A stretch of DNA of 64,000 nucleotides from Pontibacterium sinense (GCF_015209595.1 NZ_JADEYS010000004.1:124001-188000); one strand, 5' to 3'; positions 29,461-42,362 are shown, numbered from the stretch's first letter. Notes: generated from the letters alone by a model not told the origin. Made by a program: numbers and translations.

Positions 29461-30011
29461 TGCCATTATCGAAACCCGCTCGCCGTGTGATAGCGCATCA
29501 GCGCACGGTAAATTGTAACGGTTATCAGCGTGAAGATGGTCTTTGGGATATCGAAGGCCACATGCAGGATGTGAAAAGCAAACCCATCGATAACCCCGAG
29601 CGCGGTGGTTATGTTGCTGCCGGTGAGCCGTTTCATAACCTCGGTTTGCGGATCACCGTCGATCAGACGTTGTTGATTCACAGCGTTGAAGCGTATATCG
29701 ATGCCTCGCCGTTCAGGATGTGTCCGGGGGTGGTGGGCGTCTTTAAAAAGCTGGAAGGCACCCGAATTGGTCCCGGATGGCAGCGTCAGAGTAAAGAACT
29801 ATTAGGCGGCGTTCAGGGCTGTACACACCTGAGTGAGCTGCTGATGCCGATCGCCACCACAGCCGTGCAAACCCTCTGGCCTAGTGCAAAAGCGGATGTC
29901 ATGAAGTTAGGCGCGCAGGTGATGTTAAACACCTGCCGTACCTGGGCGCAGGACAGCGAGGTGATTAAAACCTACCTGCCTGAGCTGTATAACGAAGAAT
30001 TACCCACATGA
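29460..30011 (+). CDS. DUF2889 domain-containing protein
   Basis: A 183-residue protein matching DUF2889: VNCNGYQREDGLWDIEGHMQDVKS near residue 17, FHNLGLRITVDQTLLIHSVEA in the middle, and CPGVVGVFKKLEGTRIGPGWQR with GCTHLSELLMPIATTAVQTLW toward the end. The invariant CTHL and RIGPGW motifs suggest an enzyme site, but no function is established. It is translationally coupled to fadD and ends the operon at a terminator, so a part in fatty acid or aromatic acid use is possible by association only. Confidence 0.88.
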   Translation: MPLSKPARRVIAHQRTVNCNGYQREDGLWDIEGHMQDVKSKPIDNPERGGYVAAGEPFHNLGLRITVDQTLLIHSVEAYIDASPFRMCPGVVGVFKKLEGTRIGPGWQRQSKELLGGVQGCTHLSELLMPIATTAVQTLWPSAKADVMKLGAQVMLNTCRTWAQDSEVIKTYLPELYNEELPT

Positions 30012-30055
30012 GGGTCTGAGCCAGATCACCCAAGCAATCCACCTTCGTGAGTTTT

Positions 30056-30080
30056 AGCCGGCCTAGTGCCGGTTTTTTTG
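30056..30080 (+). terminator. Terminator of the acyl-CoA dehydrogenase-fadD operon
   Basis: AGCCGGC, loop CTAGT, GCCGGTTTTTTTTG: 7-bp stem with one wobble and an eight-T run, 45 bases after the DUF2889 stop. Confidence 0.85.
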
Positions 30081-30104
30081 TGCATTACGGTATCGAATTA
30101 TGTT

Positions 30105-30180
30105 GTTGCTGCGGTCTCCGACCGCGACAAAATAGGTAAGACTGGTGCTAGATCTTGTCGCCCTCGGAGAGGGCTGCTAC
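30105..30180. repeat. REP pair (inverted) left of the RAYT gene
   Basis: Two 26-bp REP units in opposite orientation at 30105-30130 (+) and 30155-30180 (-). Each starts GTTGC or GTAGC and ends GCGACAA, and each has an internal hairpin: GCGGTC-TCC-GACCGC in the first, GCCCTC-TCC-GAGGGC in the second. The stem changes are compensated, so pairing is conserved. A third copy lies right of the gene at 30713. Confidence 0.85.
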
Positions 30181-30216
30181 AAAAAAATCATCGCGGTAGG
30201 CCGCCTAAGTTCGTTG

Positions 30217-30675
30217 TTACAGCCAGATTGCATCCCACAATGGATAATCTTTAACTGACTTAACTAATCCAGCTCTAAGAGGGTTAGCTGTGATGTAGCG
30301 TGCGAAATCCCTCACCTGTTCTTCATTGCGTATTGCTTGATCATAGTAACCTTTTGCCCAAATTTTTCCTGACAAAACTGCATTCTGATGAATGTAACGA
30401 GCGGAGGTTGCTTTAACAAAACGTACTGAATTTTCCAGCGAAGAGCCTTTTTTCAGCTGCATTAACCAATGTAGATGGTCCGGCATGACGACGTAAGCAA
30501 GTGTATGAGTGGATTGTTCTGCTTGTCTAAGCGCCTGTACGACGCATCGCCCCGCATACAGATTCTGAAAGTATTGCTGTCGCTGATAGGTGACGCTAGT
30601 AACCATATAAATTTGGTGGTCTGCTGAAACTCGACCGATACGTAGGTTTTGGGAACGAAAGCGTGATAAAGCCAT
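30217..30675 (-). CDS. REP-associated tyrosine transposase (RAYT, Y1_Tnp)
   Basis: A 152-residue IS200/IS605-like HUH nuclease of the RAYT group (TnpA-REP). The HUH motif lies in AYVVMPDHLHWLMQLKKGSS and the catalytic tyrosine in GYYDQAIRNEEQVRDFARYI; NPLRAGLV near the end is a RAYT signature. RAYT proteins bind and cut REP hairpins and are domesticated single-copy genes rather than free insertion sequences. REP units flank it at 30105-30180 and 30713-30738, the usual genetic unit. The start at 30675 has AAGG nine bases upstream. No TnpB gene is present. Confidence 0.93.
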   Translation of the reverse strand: MALSRFRSQNLRIGRVSADHQIYMVTSVTYQRQQYFQNLYAGRCVVQALRQAEQSTHTLAYVVMPDHLHWLMQLKKGSSLENSVRFVKATSARYIHQNAVLSGKIWAKGYYDQAIRNEEQVRDFARYITANPLRAGLVKSVKDYPLWDAIWL

Positions 30676-30712
30676 GAGTAACATCCTTGTTAGTGATTGG
30701 CATCAGTTCAAA

Positions 30713-30738
30713 GTAGCAGCGGTCTCCGACCGCGACAA
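30713..30738 (+). repeat. REP unit right of the RAYT gene
   Basis: A 26-bp copy starting GTAGCAGCGGTC and ending CCGACCGCGACAA; 24 of 26 bases match the unit at 30105. A decayed inverted copy may follow at about 30759-30784. Confidence 0.85.
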
Positions 30739-30870
30739 GGTGTTTGGGGTAGGACACGTCATGTCGCCTTTGGAATGGTCTGATATTAGGCGTTTTTATG
30801 GTTTTTGAATCTTTGTGTTAGTTCTTTGTTTGTGTCTTAGTGTTTGAAATTGTTGTGTTTTTTGTTGCTT

Positions 30871-30909
30871 GGTATTTTTTGTCAGTAAATGAGCTGGTTT
30901 TTGTCATTG
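30871..30909 (+). promoter_or_regulatory. Site B of the shared 39-bp lipid-regulon motif
   Basis: TTTTTTGTCAGTAAAT (from 30875) and TTTTTGTCATTG (30898-30909) give half-sites TGTCAGT (30880) and TGTCATT (30902), 22 bp apart. The site ends 57 bases before etfB. TTGAAA (30910-30915) and TATTTA (30932-30937), 16 bases apart, are candidate -35 and -10 boxes directly downstream, a layout expected for an activator touching RNA polymerase. Confidence 0.75.
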
Positions 30910-30968
30910 TTGAAATCAGCCCTCCGATTAGTATTTAGGCATAACCTGAACATCAAGAAGGGCCGATG

Positions 30969-31718
30969 ATGAAAGTACTGGTCGCAGTAAAGCGTGTGAT
31001 TGACTACAACGTCAAAGCACGTGTGAAAGCCGATAACACCGATGTAGATCTGGCCAATGTGAAGATGGCCCTGAACCCGTTCTGTGAGATCGCAATTGAA
31101 GAAGCGGTGCGGATGAAAGAGAGCGGTATCGCGGATGAAGTGGTTGTAGTGTCGATTGGCACTAAACAATGCGAAGAGCAGATCCGCACCGCACTGGCAC
31201 TGGGCGCTGACCGAGGTATTCGCGTCGACGCGGATGCTCAGATGGACCCGCTGTCCATTGCCAAGTTGCTCGCTAAAGTAACTGAGAAAGAACAGCCGGG
31301 ATTGGTTGTACTGGGTAAGCAGGCGATCGATTCCGACAACAATCAAACAGGTCAGATGTTGGCTGCTTTGATGGGGTGGCCGCAAGGCACCTTTGCCTCC
31401 GAAGTAAACGTCGACGCGGGTAAGGTCAACGTCACCCGTGAAGTGGATGGTGGCTTGCAAACTGTCGCACTTAATCTGCCTGCGGTGGTGACCACCGATC
31501 TGCGCCTGAACGAACCGCGTTATGCCTCCCTACCCAATATTATGAAAGCCAAGCGCAAGCCGCTGGAAACTCTGAGTACTGATGATCTGGGTGTTGCTGT
31601 GACCTCGGCGCTGACCTTGCTGAAGGTGGAAACGCCACCTGAGCGACAGGCGGGTATCCGGGTTAGCTCGGTCGATGAGCTGATCGACAAACTGAAAAAC
31701 GACGCCAAAGTACTTTAA
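30969..31718 (+). CDS. etfB: Electron transfer flavoprotein beta subunit
   Basis: With EtfA it accepts electrons from acyl-CoA dehydrogenases and passes them to ETF-ubiquinone oxidoreductase. The protein is 249 residues, starting [14 protein letters not shown] as in its relatives. It has the AMP-binding stretch [14 protein letters not shown] and the family signature [45 protein letters not shown] near residues 155-200. Two ATGs are adjacent (30966 and 30969); AAGGGCCG spacing favours the second. etfA follows after 15 bases. Confidence 0.96.
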   Translation: MKVLVAVKRVIDYNVKARVKADNTDVDLANVKMALNPFCEIAIEEAVRMKESGIADEVVVVSIGTKQCEEQIRTALALGADRGIRVDADAQMDPLSIAKLLAKVTEKEQPGLVVLGKQAIDSDNNQTGQMLAALMGWPQGTFASEVNVDAGKVNVTREVDGGLQTVALNLPAVVTTDLRLNEPRYASLPNIMKAKRKPLETLSTDDLGVAVTSALTLLKVETPPERQAGIRVSSVDELIDKLKNDAKVL

Positions 31719-31733
31719 GGGGAGGCTATTCAG

Positions 31734-32663
31734 ATGCGTTTACTGGTTATTGCAGAACACGATAACAACGAATTGAAACCGGTCACCCTGACGACGTTGG
31801 CCGCTGCACAACAGATCGGCGGTGAGGTTGATCTGTTGGTGGCAGGCTTTAACTGTCAGATTGTCGCTGATGCCGCAGCCGTTGTACCTGCCGTGGATAA
31901 AGTGATTTTGGCCGATGCCCCTGTCTATGAGCATCAGCTGGCAGAGAATATTACCCAGCTGGTTCTCGCGTTGCCGGGTGACTACAGCCACATACTGGCC
32001 CCCTCAACCACCAACGGTAAAAACCTGCTACCGCGTGTCGCGGCGCTGTTAGACGTGAATCAGCTGTCTGACACTATGACCGTGGAAAGTGCGGATACCT
32101 TTAAGCGTCCAATCTATGCCGGGAATGCGATCGCGACTGTGCAGTCTTCGGATGCGGTGAAAGTGATCACTGTGCGTGGTACAGCTTTTGATGCGGTGTC
32201 AGCGGAAGGTGGCAGTGCCTCAATCGAAACCTTCAGTGAAGCCTGTGATGCTGGTCTGTCACAGTTTGTCGGCGAAGCGCTGGCAGAAAGTGATCGCCCT
32301 GAGCTGACCGCGGCGTCGATGGTGGTTTCCGGTGGCCGTGGCATGGGTAACGGAGAAAACTTCGACCTGCTATATGCGCTGGCAGACAAGCTAGGCGCTG
32401 CTGTTGGTGCGTCACGAGCTGCGGTGGACGCAGGCTTTGTACCTAACGATATGCAGGTAGGACAAACCGGCAAGATGGTGGCACCTGAGCTATACCTTGC
32501 AGTAGGTATATCCGGCGCGATTCAGCATCTGGCTGGAATGAAAGATTCAAAAGTGATTGTTGCGATCAACAAGGATGAGGAGGCACCAATTTTCCAGGTG
32601 GCTGACTACGGCCTGGTTGCGGATCTCTTTGATGTGGTGCCTGAGATGTCGGGCAAATTGTAA
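31734..32663 (+). CDS. etfA: Electron transfer flavoprotein alpha subunit
   Basis: The FAD-binding partner of EtfB. The protein is 309 residues. The C-terminal FAD domain (about residues 185-305) is intact, with [67 protein letters not shown] and [30 protein letters not shown] precedes the ATG. The gene is directly followed by fadBA on the same strand (72 bases), so ETF and the beta-oxidation complex appear to be made together. Confidence 0.96.
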   Translation: MRLLVIAEHDNNELKPVTLTTLAAAQQIGGEVDLLVAGFNCQIVADAAAVVPAVDKVILADAPVYEHQLAENITQLVLALPGDYSHILAPSTTNGKNLLPRVAALLDVNQLSDTMTVESADTFKRPIYAGNAIATVQSSDAVKVITVRGTAFDAVSAEGGSASIETFSEACDAGLSQFVGEALAESDRPELTAASMVVSGGRGMGNGENFDLLYALADKLGAAVGASRAAVDAGFVPNDMQVGQTGKMVAPELYLAVGISGAIQHLAGMKDSKVIVAINKDEEAPIFQVADYGLVADLFDVVPEMSGKL

Positions 32664-32735
32664 GCAACAACTATTTACTTATAGCGGCCGCGCCGGATGG
32701 CGCGGTTGAGAATAAAAATAAACGGAGCAAATCAG

Positions 32736-36078
<3,343 letters not shown>

Positions 36079-36122
36079 AGATGATCGGGTGGTGATAGCT
36101 GCCCGACAAGTTCCGGTAATAG

Positions 36123-36165
36123 AAAAGCCACGGCCAGGAAATCTATCTTGGTCGTGGCTTTTTTT
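36123..36165 (+). terminator. Terminator after fadA
   Basis: AAAAGCCACG and CGTGGCTTTT pair, with an inner G-CCA/TGG-T extension and a loop of about 15 bases, followed by TTTTTT. It lies between convergent fadA and the GGDEF/EAL gene and can serve both. Confidence 0.88.
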
Positions 36166-36172
36166 ATGAGGA

Positions 36173-39100
36173 CTAAGACCGCGTAAAGCGCCCCTTGATG
36201 AGCATACGGCTGATCTCTTCAGGTGGCACCGGTTTGCTGAACAGATAACCCTGCGCCACATCGCAGTACTGCGTTGCCAGTGATTCCAGCTGTTCTTCGG
36301 TTTCGACCCCTTCTGCGACCACTTTTAAGCCCAAGCCGTGGGCCATCGCAATCGCGGCGTTGACCAGCTCGCGATCAGCGGGATCCACATTGATATCGTT
36401 GATAAAACTGCGGTCAATCTTCAGGGTGTCAAACGGATAGCTGCGCAGATAGCTGAGAGACGAGTAGCCGGTACCGAAGTCATCCATTGCGATACCGATG
36501 TCCATACGACACAAGGTTTCCAGCGCGCTATTGATATAACCGTGATCGCCCATCAGCACGCCTTCGGTAATTTCAAGCTCCAGATGAGAGCCTGGAACAC
36601 TGTTTGCCTGTAACTGTTGTTCGATGAAGGTGACCAGTCTTTCGTCCCTGAATTGACGGGGAGAGAGGTTGACGGCAATTTTGAAGGGCCATTGACGTTG
36701 ATGCACCCATTGGGCGGTCTTTTCCAGTGCCTGGGCCAGTACATATTCACCGATTGGGATGATCAGTCCTGTTTGCTCTGCGACAGGAATAAATTCGTCG
36801 GGTGATATTTCGCCAAGTGTTGGGTTATGCCAACGCAGCAGCGCTTCGGCTCCGATGATGCTGCGGCTGTGGATATCCACCAAGGGTTGATAGAGCACTT
36901 CAAGTTCACTGTTCCCCAGCGCACCGTGGAGTTGTTCTTCCAGTGCCAGGCGCCGGGTGACGCCCATGTTCATCTCTTTAGTGAAGAAGTGACAGGTATT
37001 ACAGCCCTGTGCCTTTGAGGCGTACATGGCGGTATCTGAATTACGCAGTAGTTCTGCAGGGCTTTCACCGTTGTCAGGGTAGATGGCGATACCCATGCTG
37101 GCGGTAACGACCAGTTCGCGATGCTGGAGTTTGAACGGGTCCTGAAAACAATGCAGGAGTTTTTCCGCCACTGGCAGTGCATCCTCCGGTTGCTTAAGCC
37201 CGCCCAGTAAGACAATGAATTCGTCGCCACCTAAACGTCCGACGGTATCTTGTTCTCGCACAACGCAATTCAGGCGTTTGGCGGCGTGCTGTAACAGGAT
37301 ATCGCCGGTTTCATGTCCGAGGGAGTCGTTGACCTTCTTAAAGTCATCCAGATCCAGAAACATCACCGCAATCAGGTCATTGTCACGTTTTGCATCGCTG
37401 ATCATCTGATCAAGGCGATCCAGCGCCAGGAAGCGATTTGGCAAGTCGGTCAGGCTATCAAACAGTGCCTGATGCAGGATGCGTTCTTCCTGCAGCTTAT
37501 GGACCGTGACATCTTGTTTGACACCAAGGTAGTGTTTAGTGATGCCGTCTGTGTCGATAACCGGTGCAATATGGGCTTGTTCCCAGAAAATATCCCCGTT
37601 TTTACGTTTGTTTTGAAATTCGCCCTGCCATGCCTGACCGGATTGAATAGCTTTCCAGAGTTCGCTATAGCGACGGGGTGGTGTATTGCCGGATTTGAGC
37701 ATGCGTGAATTTTCACCCAGCACTTCTGCTTCTTTGTATCCGGTAATCTCCTCAAAGGCCTGGTTAACATATTCGATATTGCCTTCGGTATCGGTGATCA
37801 CAACGGATACCGGGCTCTGTTCTATCGCTTGTGACAGTGTGCGGATACGTTCTTCGTTACGAATGCGGGCACTGATATCCCGAATCGTCGCTTGCAGCAT
37901 AGGTTCGCCATTTAACACCAGACGGCTGAGTAAGACTTCAGTATGGAAGGTCTCGTTGTTATCCAATCGCTTGTGCCGCCACTCAAAACGCAGGCTCCCC
38001 TCGGAGTGAGCCTGAGCCATTTTCAGTTCGATAAGCGATATGAGTTTTGCCCCAGCGCTTCCATTTTGGTGTTCTGCAGACAGATCGGAGACGGATCGGG
38101 AGATGAGATCCAGTTTGCTTCTGGCGCCAAACATACGCATGGCCGCACCATTGCAATCAATGAGCTGGTGGTTGAGGACCAGCAGCACAGCATCCGCGGT
38201 TGATTCAAACAATGTGCGATGGCGCATCTCTGAATGTTCCAGGTCTTGTGTACGTTCCCTGACCCGCTGCTCCAGTGTTTCGTTGGCCTGTTTGAGCGCG
38301 GCATCGGCTTTTTGCCAGCGACGGCTGAACCTCAAAGCCACTAGAGCGCCGATGATGCTGGTGAGAATAACGATCCCAATGCCTAACCAGATCGTTTTCT
38401 TGACCTGAGGTGATATTTCACTCTGCAGCCGGTCCATACGTCGCAGCAGCTGTAACTCCCACCCAGTACTCAGCTGACGTCGAAAAGAGAGCCAGACCAG
38501 TCCGTTCGGATCGGTGGTTTGGTTGATAATCACTTGATGCTCGTTTCTGACATGCTCAATGACGGGTGTCTGAGCGATGGGGCGCTCCATCTGTGGATCG
38601 GCGGCATCTGGATGACTATCGGCAATACGATTGCCTTTGCGATCGATTAGAATTGCCCGATCAAACGGGGCAATATGAGCTTCATTCAGCCGTTCTGAAA
38701 TCTGGCGTAGATATCGGACGCCACCAAGGTGAGCGATGATCTCACCGTCGTTCCCAAGAATAGGCACATCAATGGCCACCGCAGGTATGCTGTCCGCGCC
38801 TATAAAACTGTCAGAAATAACGAGCGCTTTACTCTGGGTTGCTGACTGAAAATATGTACGGTCTGCGAGGTTATATTTTTGTAGGGAGCGCTGTACTTCG
38901 TAGGGATGAGAAAGGTAATGATCACCCTCAGGCGTCAGTAGGAACAGTACGGAGAAATCTCCGCGACGGCTGAGTTCATCCAGAATGTCACGCTTCTCCT
39001 GATCTTCACCCAACGGGATACCGTTCAAGGAACGTTCGATCAGCGTGGTGTCGAGGGGCGCAGAAAACGCCGGGAGTTTAGCGCTGAATTGCAGCAGGTT

Positions 39101-39289
39101 TGCGGCTTCGGTGACGTCATTACTGAGCTGGTCGCCGAGTAGCTGGGCAAACTCATGGTGATCGGCTGACCAGTTTTTAATGGCCCAATGTTCAAGTTCT
39201 GAGCGCAAAAACCAGGCGAGCAACATCACCGTCAGTAAAGCGGGCACTAAAAAAATGAAAACTATCTGTCGAGACTGCTTGATGCCCAT
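36173..39289 (-). CDS. Membrane dCache-PAS-PAS-GGDEF-EAL protein
   Basis: A 1038-residue inner-membrane c-di-GMP enzyme. Order: TM1 (about 9-29), periplasmic double-Cache sensor (about 30-290; LTPEGDHYLSHPYEVQ), TM2 (about 297-319), a coiled coil, PAS1 (about 350-465), PAS2 (about 480-600; ITDTEGNIEYVNQAFEEITGYKEAE), GGDEF (about 605-765) with an intact RLGGDEF, and EAL (about 780-1030). EAL has EALLRW, LEITEGVLM, DDFGTGYSSLSYL, KIDRSFI and EGVET, so the phosphodiesterase residues are present. Both activities are possible. GGAGGATGCC precedes the ATG. It stands alone; the Cache ligand is unknown. Confidence 0.92.
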   Translation of the reverse strand: MGIKQSRQIVFIFLVPALLTVMLLAWFLRSELEHWAIKNWSADHHEFAQLLGDQLSNDVTEAANLLQFSAKLPAFSAPLDTTLIERSLNGIPLGEDQEKRDILDELSRRGDFSVLFLLTPEGDHYLSHPYEVQRSLQKYNLADRTYFQSATQSKALVISDSFIGADSIPAVAIDVPILGNDGEIIAHLGGVRYLRQISERLNEAHIAPFDRAILIDRKGNRIADSHPDAADPQMERPIAQTPVIEHVRNEHQVIINQTTDPNGLVWLSFRRQLSTGWELQLLRRMDRLQSEISPQVKKTIWLGIGIVILTSIIGALVALRFSRRWQKADAALKQANETLEQRVRERTQDLEHSEMRHRTLFESTADAVLLVLNHQLIDCNGAAMRMFGARSKLDLISRSVSDLSAEHQNGSAGAKLISLIELKMAQAHSEGSLRFEWRHKRLDNNETFHTEVLLSRLVLNGEPMLQATIRDISARIRNEERIRTLSQAIEQSPVSVVITDTEGNIEYVNQAFEEITGYKEAEVLGENSRMLKSGNTPPRRYSELWKAIQSGQAWQGEFQNKRKNGDIFWEQAHIAPVIDTDGITKHYLGVKQDVTVHKLQEERILHQALFDSLTDLPNRFLALDRLDQMISDAKRDNDLIAVMFLDLDDFKKVNDSLGHETGDILLQHAAKRLNCVVREQDTVGRLGGDEFIVLLGGLKQPEDALPVAEKLLHCFQDPFKLQHRELVVTASMGIAIYPDNGESPAELLRNSDTAMYASKAQGCNTCHFFTKEMNMGVTRRLALEEQLHGALGNSELEVLYQPLVDIHSRSIIGAEALLRWHNPTLGEISPDEFIPVAEQTGLIIPIGEYVLAQALEKTAQWVHQRQWPFKIAVNLSPRQFRDERLVTFIEQQLQANSVPGSHLELEITEGVLMGDHGYINSALETLCRMDIGIAMDDFGTGYSSLSYLRSYPFDTLKIDRSFINDINVDPADRELVNAAIAMAHGLGLKVVAEGVETEEQLESLATQYCDVAQGYLFSKPVPPEEISRMLIKGRFTRS

Positions 39290-39547
39290 GGCATCCTCCG
39301 ATGATCGGATCGTGCTCGACCCACTAGTCCTCCATGGAACCCTGTTACCTAGTCCTTAATCAGAGGAGGATATTAGCGAAATCAACAGTTTGATATCTAT
39401 GCGTCAGATCATAATAGGCGTAGAAAGAGAATGCTTCCAATCCCCACGGACTTATCGTGGGTACTAATATGAATGGTTAGTCAAAAATTCGGCTCGGAAA
39501 ATTGCTGCTAGACTGATTGGAACCCATCTATTTCTGAGGGAGCAGAC

Positions 39548-40267
39548 ATGCGACGTAGAATCGGGAAGGTGTTGTTTGGTGTTGTTTTGATGGCCGTGGC
39601 AATTTATGTACCAGCGAGAGATCTGCATGTAAATACGGGCTTTACGCCGCCGGTCTCGACGATCTATAGCCGGGTGCTAGCCGAAGCGGGCCAGACAATA
39701 GGCGTCAATATTCATGTGCAACCGGTATCCGCTGAACGCTCGCTGCAATTGGTGGCTGAAGGTATCGATGATGCAGAATGTTGCCGGGTAAAGCCGATCA
39801 TTGAGCGTGAGTTTCCCTCCTTAGTCCCCGTGAAACCCAGCTTTTATACCGCTCGCTTTGTCGCGTTTACGCGTTCTCCTGAAATCCGTATTACCCAGTG
39901 GGATGATCTGAAACCGTATTCTGTCGGTACGGTCACGGGCTGGAAAATTCATGTGAACAATATCCGCCGTATTCAACCTGTAGAGTCACACATCCTGGAT
40001 TCAGCGGATGCGATGTTCAAAATGCTCGATAATCAACGTATTGATGTTGCACTTCTGGGCGATTTGAATGGACTCTACGAATTGCGCAGGCAGGGTATAT
40101 CAAGATTTCACCTGCATGCCCCTGCGCTCGCTGAAGTACCGCTTCATCTGCTATTAAATGAAGGCAATGCCGACCTGGCTGAACCGTTAGGCGATGCGCT
40201 GCAGGAGATGCTGGACAGGGGACGGGTGGCGCAAATTATCGAACAAGTCATGAGCTCTCAGGACTAA
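39548..40267 (+). CDS. Periplasmic substrate-binding protein (SBP_bac_3-like)
   Basis: A 239-residue protein with an N-terminal export signal (about 1-23, VLFGVVLMAVAIYVPA) and the fold of small extracellular solute-binding proteins (amino-acid type). FTPPVSTIYSRVLAEAGQTIGVNIHVQPVSAERSLQLVAEG resembles the start of lobe 1, and YSVGTVTGWKIHVNN the hinge. No transporter genes are nearby; instead a membrane GGDEF-EAL protein begins two bases after the stop. It therefore most likely serves as a ligand sensor for that protein. The ligand is unknown. No lipobox cysteine is seen. Confidence 0.82.
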   Translation: MRRRIGKVLFGVVLMAVAIYVPARDLHVNTGFTPPVSTIYSRVLAEAGQTIGVNIHVQPVSAERSLQLVAEGIDDAECCRVKPIIEREFPSLVPVKPSFYTARFVAFTRSPEIRITQWDDLKPYSVGTVTGWKIHVNNIRRIQPVESHILDSADAMFKMLDNQRIDVALLGDLNGLYELRRQGISRFHLHAPALAEVPLHLLLNEGNADLAEPLGDALQEMLDRGRVAQIIEQVMSSQD

Positions 40268-40269
40268 TC

Positions 40270-42291
40270 GTGAGCGGTGTATTGAGACGTATCTGGCAAT
40301 CATTATTTCGCGGTGATGTATCGCGGGTGTTTGTGATCCTGATCCTTCTCTTCAGCACTGCAATTACGTTGCTACTGACAGGGTTGCAGTTGTGGCGTGA
40401 CTATCGTTATGAATTGAATGTTCTGGATCAGCGTCTGGAGCAGGTCCGAATATCAAATCTGGAAAGTATCTCCCAAAGTGTCTGGACCTATAACCTGTCG
40501 TCACTGGAAATACAGTTGCAAGGTTTGGTGAGGCAGCAAGACATCAGTTTTATCTCCGTCGAAGATGGTGACGGGGAAACACTGTTGTCCGTTGGGGAGG
40601 ACCTTGATGAGGATGCGCTTCAACAGAGTTATGCGCTGACCTATATCCATCGTGACAGTCCAAGGTTGTTGGGCCAACTACATGTTAAAGCGTCACTGCA
40701 AGGTATCTACGGCCGTTTGCTGGATACATTTGTCGTGATATTGATTACACAGGCGGTGAAAACCTTTTTGGTATCGATGTTTATCATCTACCTGTTTGAT
40801 CGCATGCTCATGCGACATCTGAGGCATCTGGTTGATCAGTTGGGCAAACATTATTCCCGCGCGAAACCCTTTAATATTGAACGGTCGGTTACGGAGTTCA
40901 ACAAAGGTGATGAGTTGAACACGCTGGTGGGGTCGCTCAATCTCCTGCAAAGCACGATCGAATCCGAGCACCAGAAACTCGAAAAGCTTGCGAGTTTTGA
41001 CTCCCTGACAGGGTTGCCCAATCGAATTCAGCTAAAAGAGGTGTTGGATACCCGCATTCAAGCAGGCAAATCGTTCTGGTTAGGCATACTTGACGTTAAT
41101 GACTTTAAAAATATTAACGACACGTTAGGGCATCAGAGCGGAGATCAGGTGCTGTATGACATTGGGCTGCGCTTAAAGTGTCTTCAGACCCCGCATTGTT
41201 TTTTCGCCCGTCTGGGAGGGGATGAGTTTGCATGTGTGCTTGACGGTGATGCCCCGGCGCGAACGATTGCAGATACCATTTTACAAAAATTCGAGGCGCC
41301 GTTTTTGTTACATGCTGTCCAGCTTCAGCTGTCTGTCAGTATTGGTCTGGTGTCTTTTCCTGATCAGGCGTCTGATGCGCAGCAGCTGATGAAGTTTGCC
41401 GATATTGCCATGTATCACTGTAAAAAAAGTCGCAGTGCGTTTGCCCGCTTTGATCCTCAACTGGACGAACATTCCCTGAATAACCTGACGCTGATGACGG
41501 ATGCCAAACAGGCCTTGGAGAACAAGCAGTTCTGTCTGCATTACCAAACTCAGATTGATAGTGATACGGGTGCGGTGAGTGGCTTAGAAGCCCTGATTCG
41601 TTGGCAGCATCCGACACAGGGTTTTATATCGCCGGATGATTTTATCCCATCACTTGAGTTAAGTGGCGATATCAACGCGCTGAGTTGCTGGGTACTTGAG
41701 CAAGCTTTGACTGACTATGAACAATTAAAGCCTCATCTTTCAAAACCGCTTGCGTTGTCGATTAATATCTCGGCGCTGAATCTGTTGGAAGAGCGATTTC
41801 TGACATCCGTTGAAGCGATTATGCTGCGCTTTCCTGCGCGTCCGACGTTGGTGATGGAGATCACCGAAAATGCACTGATGAGTGATCCTGAATATGCCTG
41901 CACGATGATGCAGGCGCTGGTGAAGCGTGGCGTGGAGTTTTCCATCGATGATTACGGTACGGGCTACTCCTCGCTGAGTTATCTGAGTCGGTTGCCGGTA
42001 TCTGAACTGAAAATTGATCGTTCCTTTATCTTCGATATGGAAACGGATCTCCGTCATTTCACGATTGTTCAGTCGACCGTCCAGCTTGCGAAAAGCCTTG
42101 ACCTGCGCACGGTGGGCGAAGGCTGCGAAACAGCGATCAGTAGTAGCATTCTGAAAGACCTTAACTGTGATAAACAGCAAGGCTATTTCTTTTCCCGACC
42201 TGTTTCGATGGAGGAGCTGATCTCTCATTTTCAATCTATGGACGGCTCAGATGATACTTCCCTGAGTCTTGAGCTGATGTCTGATAAGTGA
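40270..42291 (+). CDS. Membrane GGDEF-EAL protein paired with a binding protein
   Basis: A 673-residue inner-membrane protein: TM1 (about 17-38), a short periplasmic domain (about 39-150), TM2 (about 155-178), a HAMP-like linker (RHLVDQLGKHYSRAK...), GGDEF (about 235-400; RLGGDEFACVL intact) and EAL (about 415-660; GLEALIRWQHP, MEITENALM, DDYGTGYSSLSYL, KIDRSFI). The loop-8 region reads EGCETA where EGVETA is usual, otherwise the phosphodiesterase residues look complete. Start is GTG at 40270, two bases after the binding-protein gene, so the two are coupled. The short periplasmic loop may dock the binding protein. Confidence 0.9.
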   Translation: MSGVLRRIWQSLFRGDVSRVFVILILLFSTAITLLLTGLQLWRDYRYELNVLDQRLEQVRISNLESISQSVWTYNLSSLEIQLQGLVRQQDISFISVEDGDGETLLSVGEDLDEDALQQSYALTYIHRDSPRLLGQLHVKASLQGIYGRLLDTFVVILITQAVKTFLVSMFIIYLFDRMLMRHLRHLVDQLGKHYSRAKPFNIERSVTEFNKGDELNTLVGSLNLLQSTIESEHQKLEKLASFDSLTGLPNRIQLKEVLDTRIQAGKSFWLGILDVNDFKNINDTLGHQSGDQVLYDIGLRLKCLQTPHCFFARLGGDEFACVLDGDAPARTIADTILQKFEAPFLLHAVQLQLSVSIGLVSFPDQASDAQQLMKFADIAMYHCKKSRSAFARFDPQLDEHSLNNLTLMTDAKQALENKQFCLHYQTQIDSDTGAVSGLEALIRWQHPTQGFISPDDFIPSLELSGDINALSCWVLEQALTDYEQLKPHLSKPLALSINISALNLLEERFLTSVEAIMLRFPARPTLVMEITENALMSDPEYACTMMQALVKRGVEFSIDDYGTGYSSLSYLSRLPVSELKIDRSFIFDMETDLRHFTIVQSTVQLAKSLDLRTVGEGCETAISSSILKDLNCDKQQGYFFSRPVSMEELISHFQSMDGSDDTSLSLELMSDK

Positions 42292-42314
42292 ATAAGAGGC
42301 CGGGCTATCGGAAA

Positions 42315-42346
42315 TAAAAAAGCAGAGCTTAAGCTCTGCTTTTTTT
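42315..42346 (+). terminator. Bidirectional terminator
   Basis: AAAAAAGCAGAGCTT and AAGCTCTGCTTTTTT make a perfect 15-bp palindromic stem with T-runs on both strands, between the convergent GGDEF-EAL gene and the DUF1329 gene. Confidence 0.92.
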
Positions 42347-42362
42347 GTGGGGCTGTCAGGTG

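Noticed and set aside
30217-30675. A complete IS200/IS605 insertion sequence
   Set aside because: The HUH protein has RAYT features and is flanked by REP units; there is no TnpB and no IS-type end.
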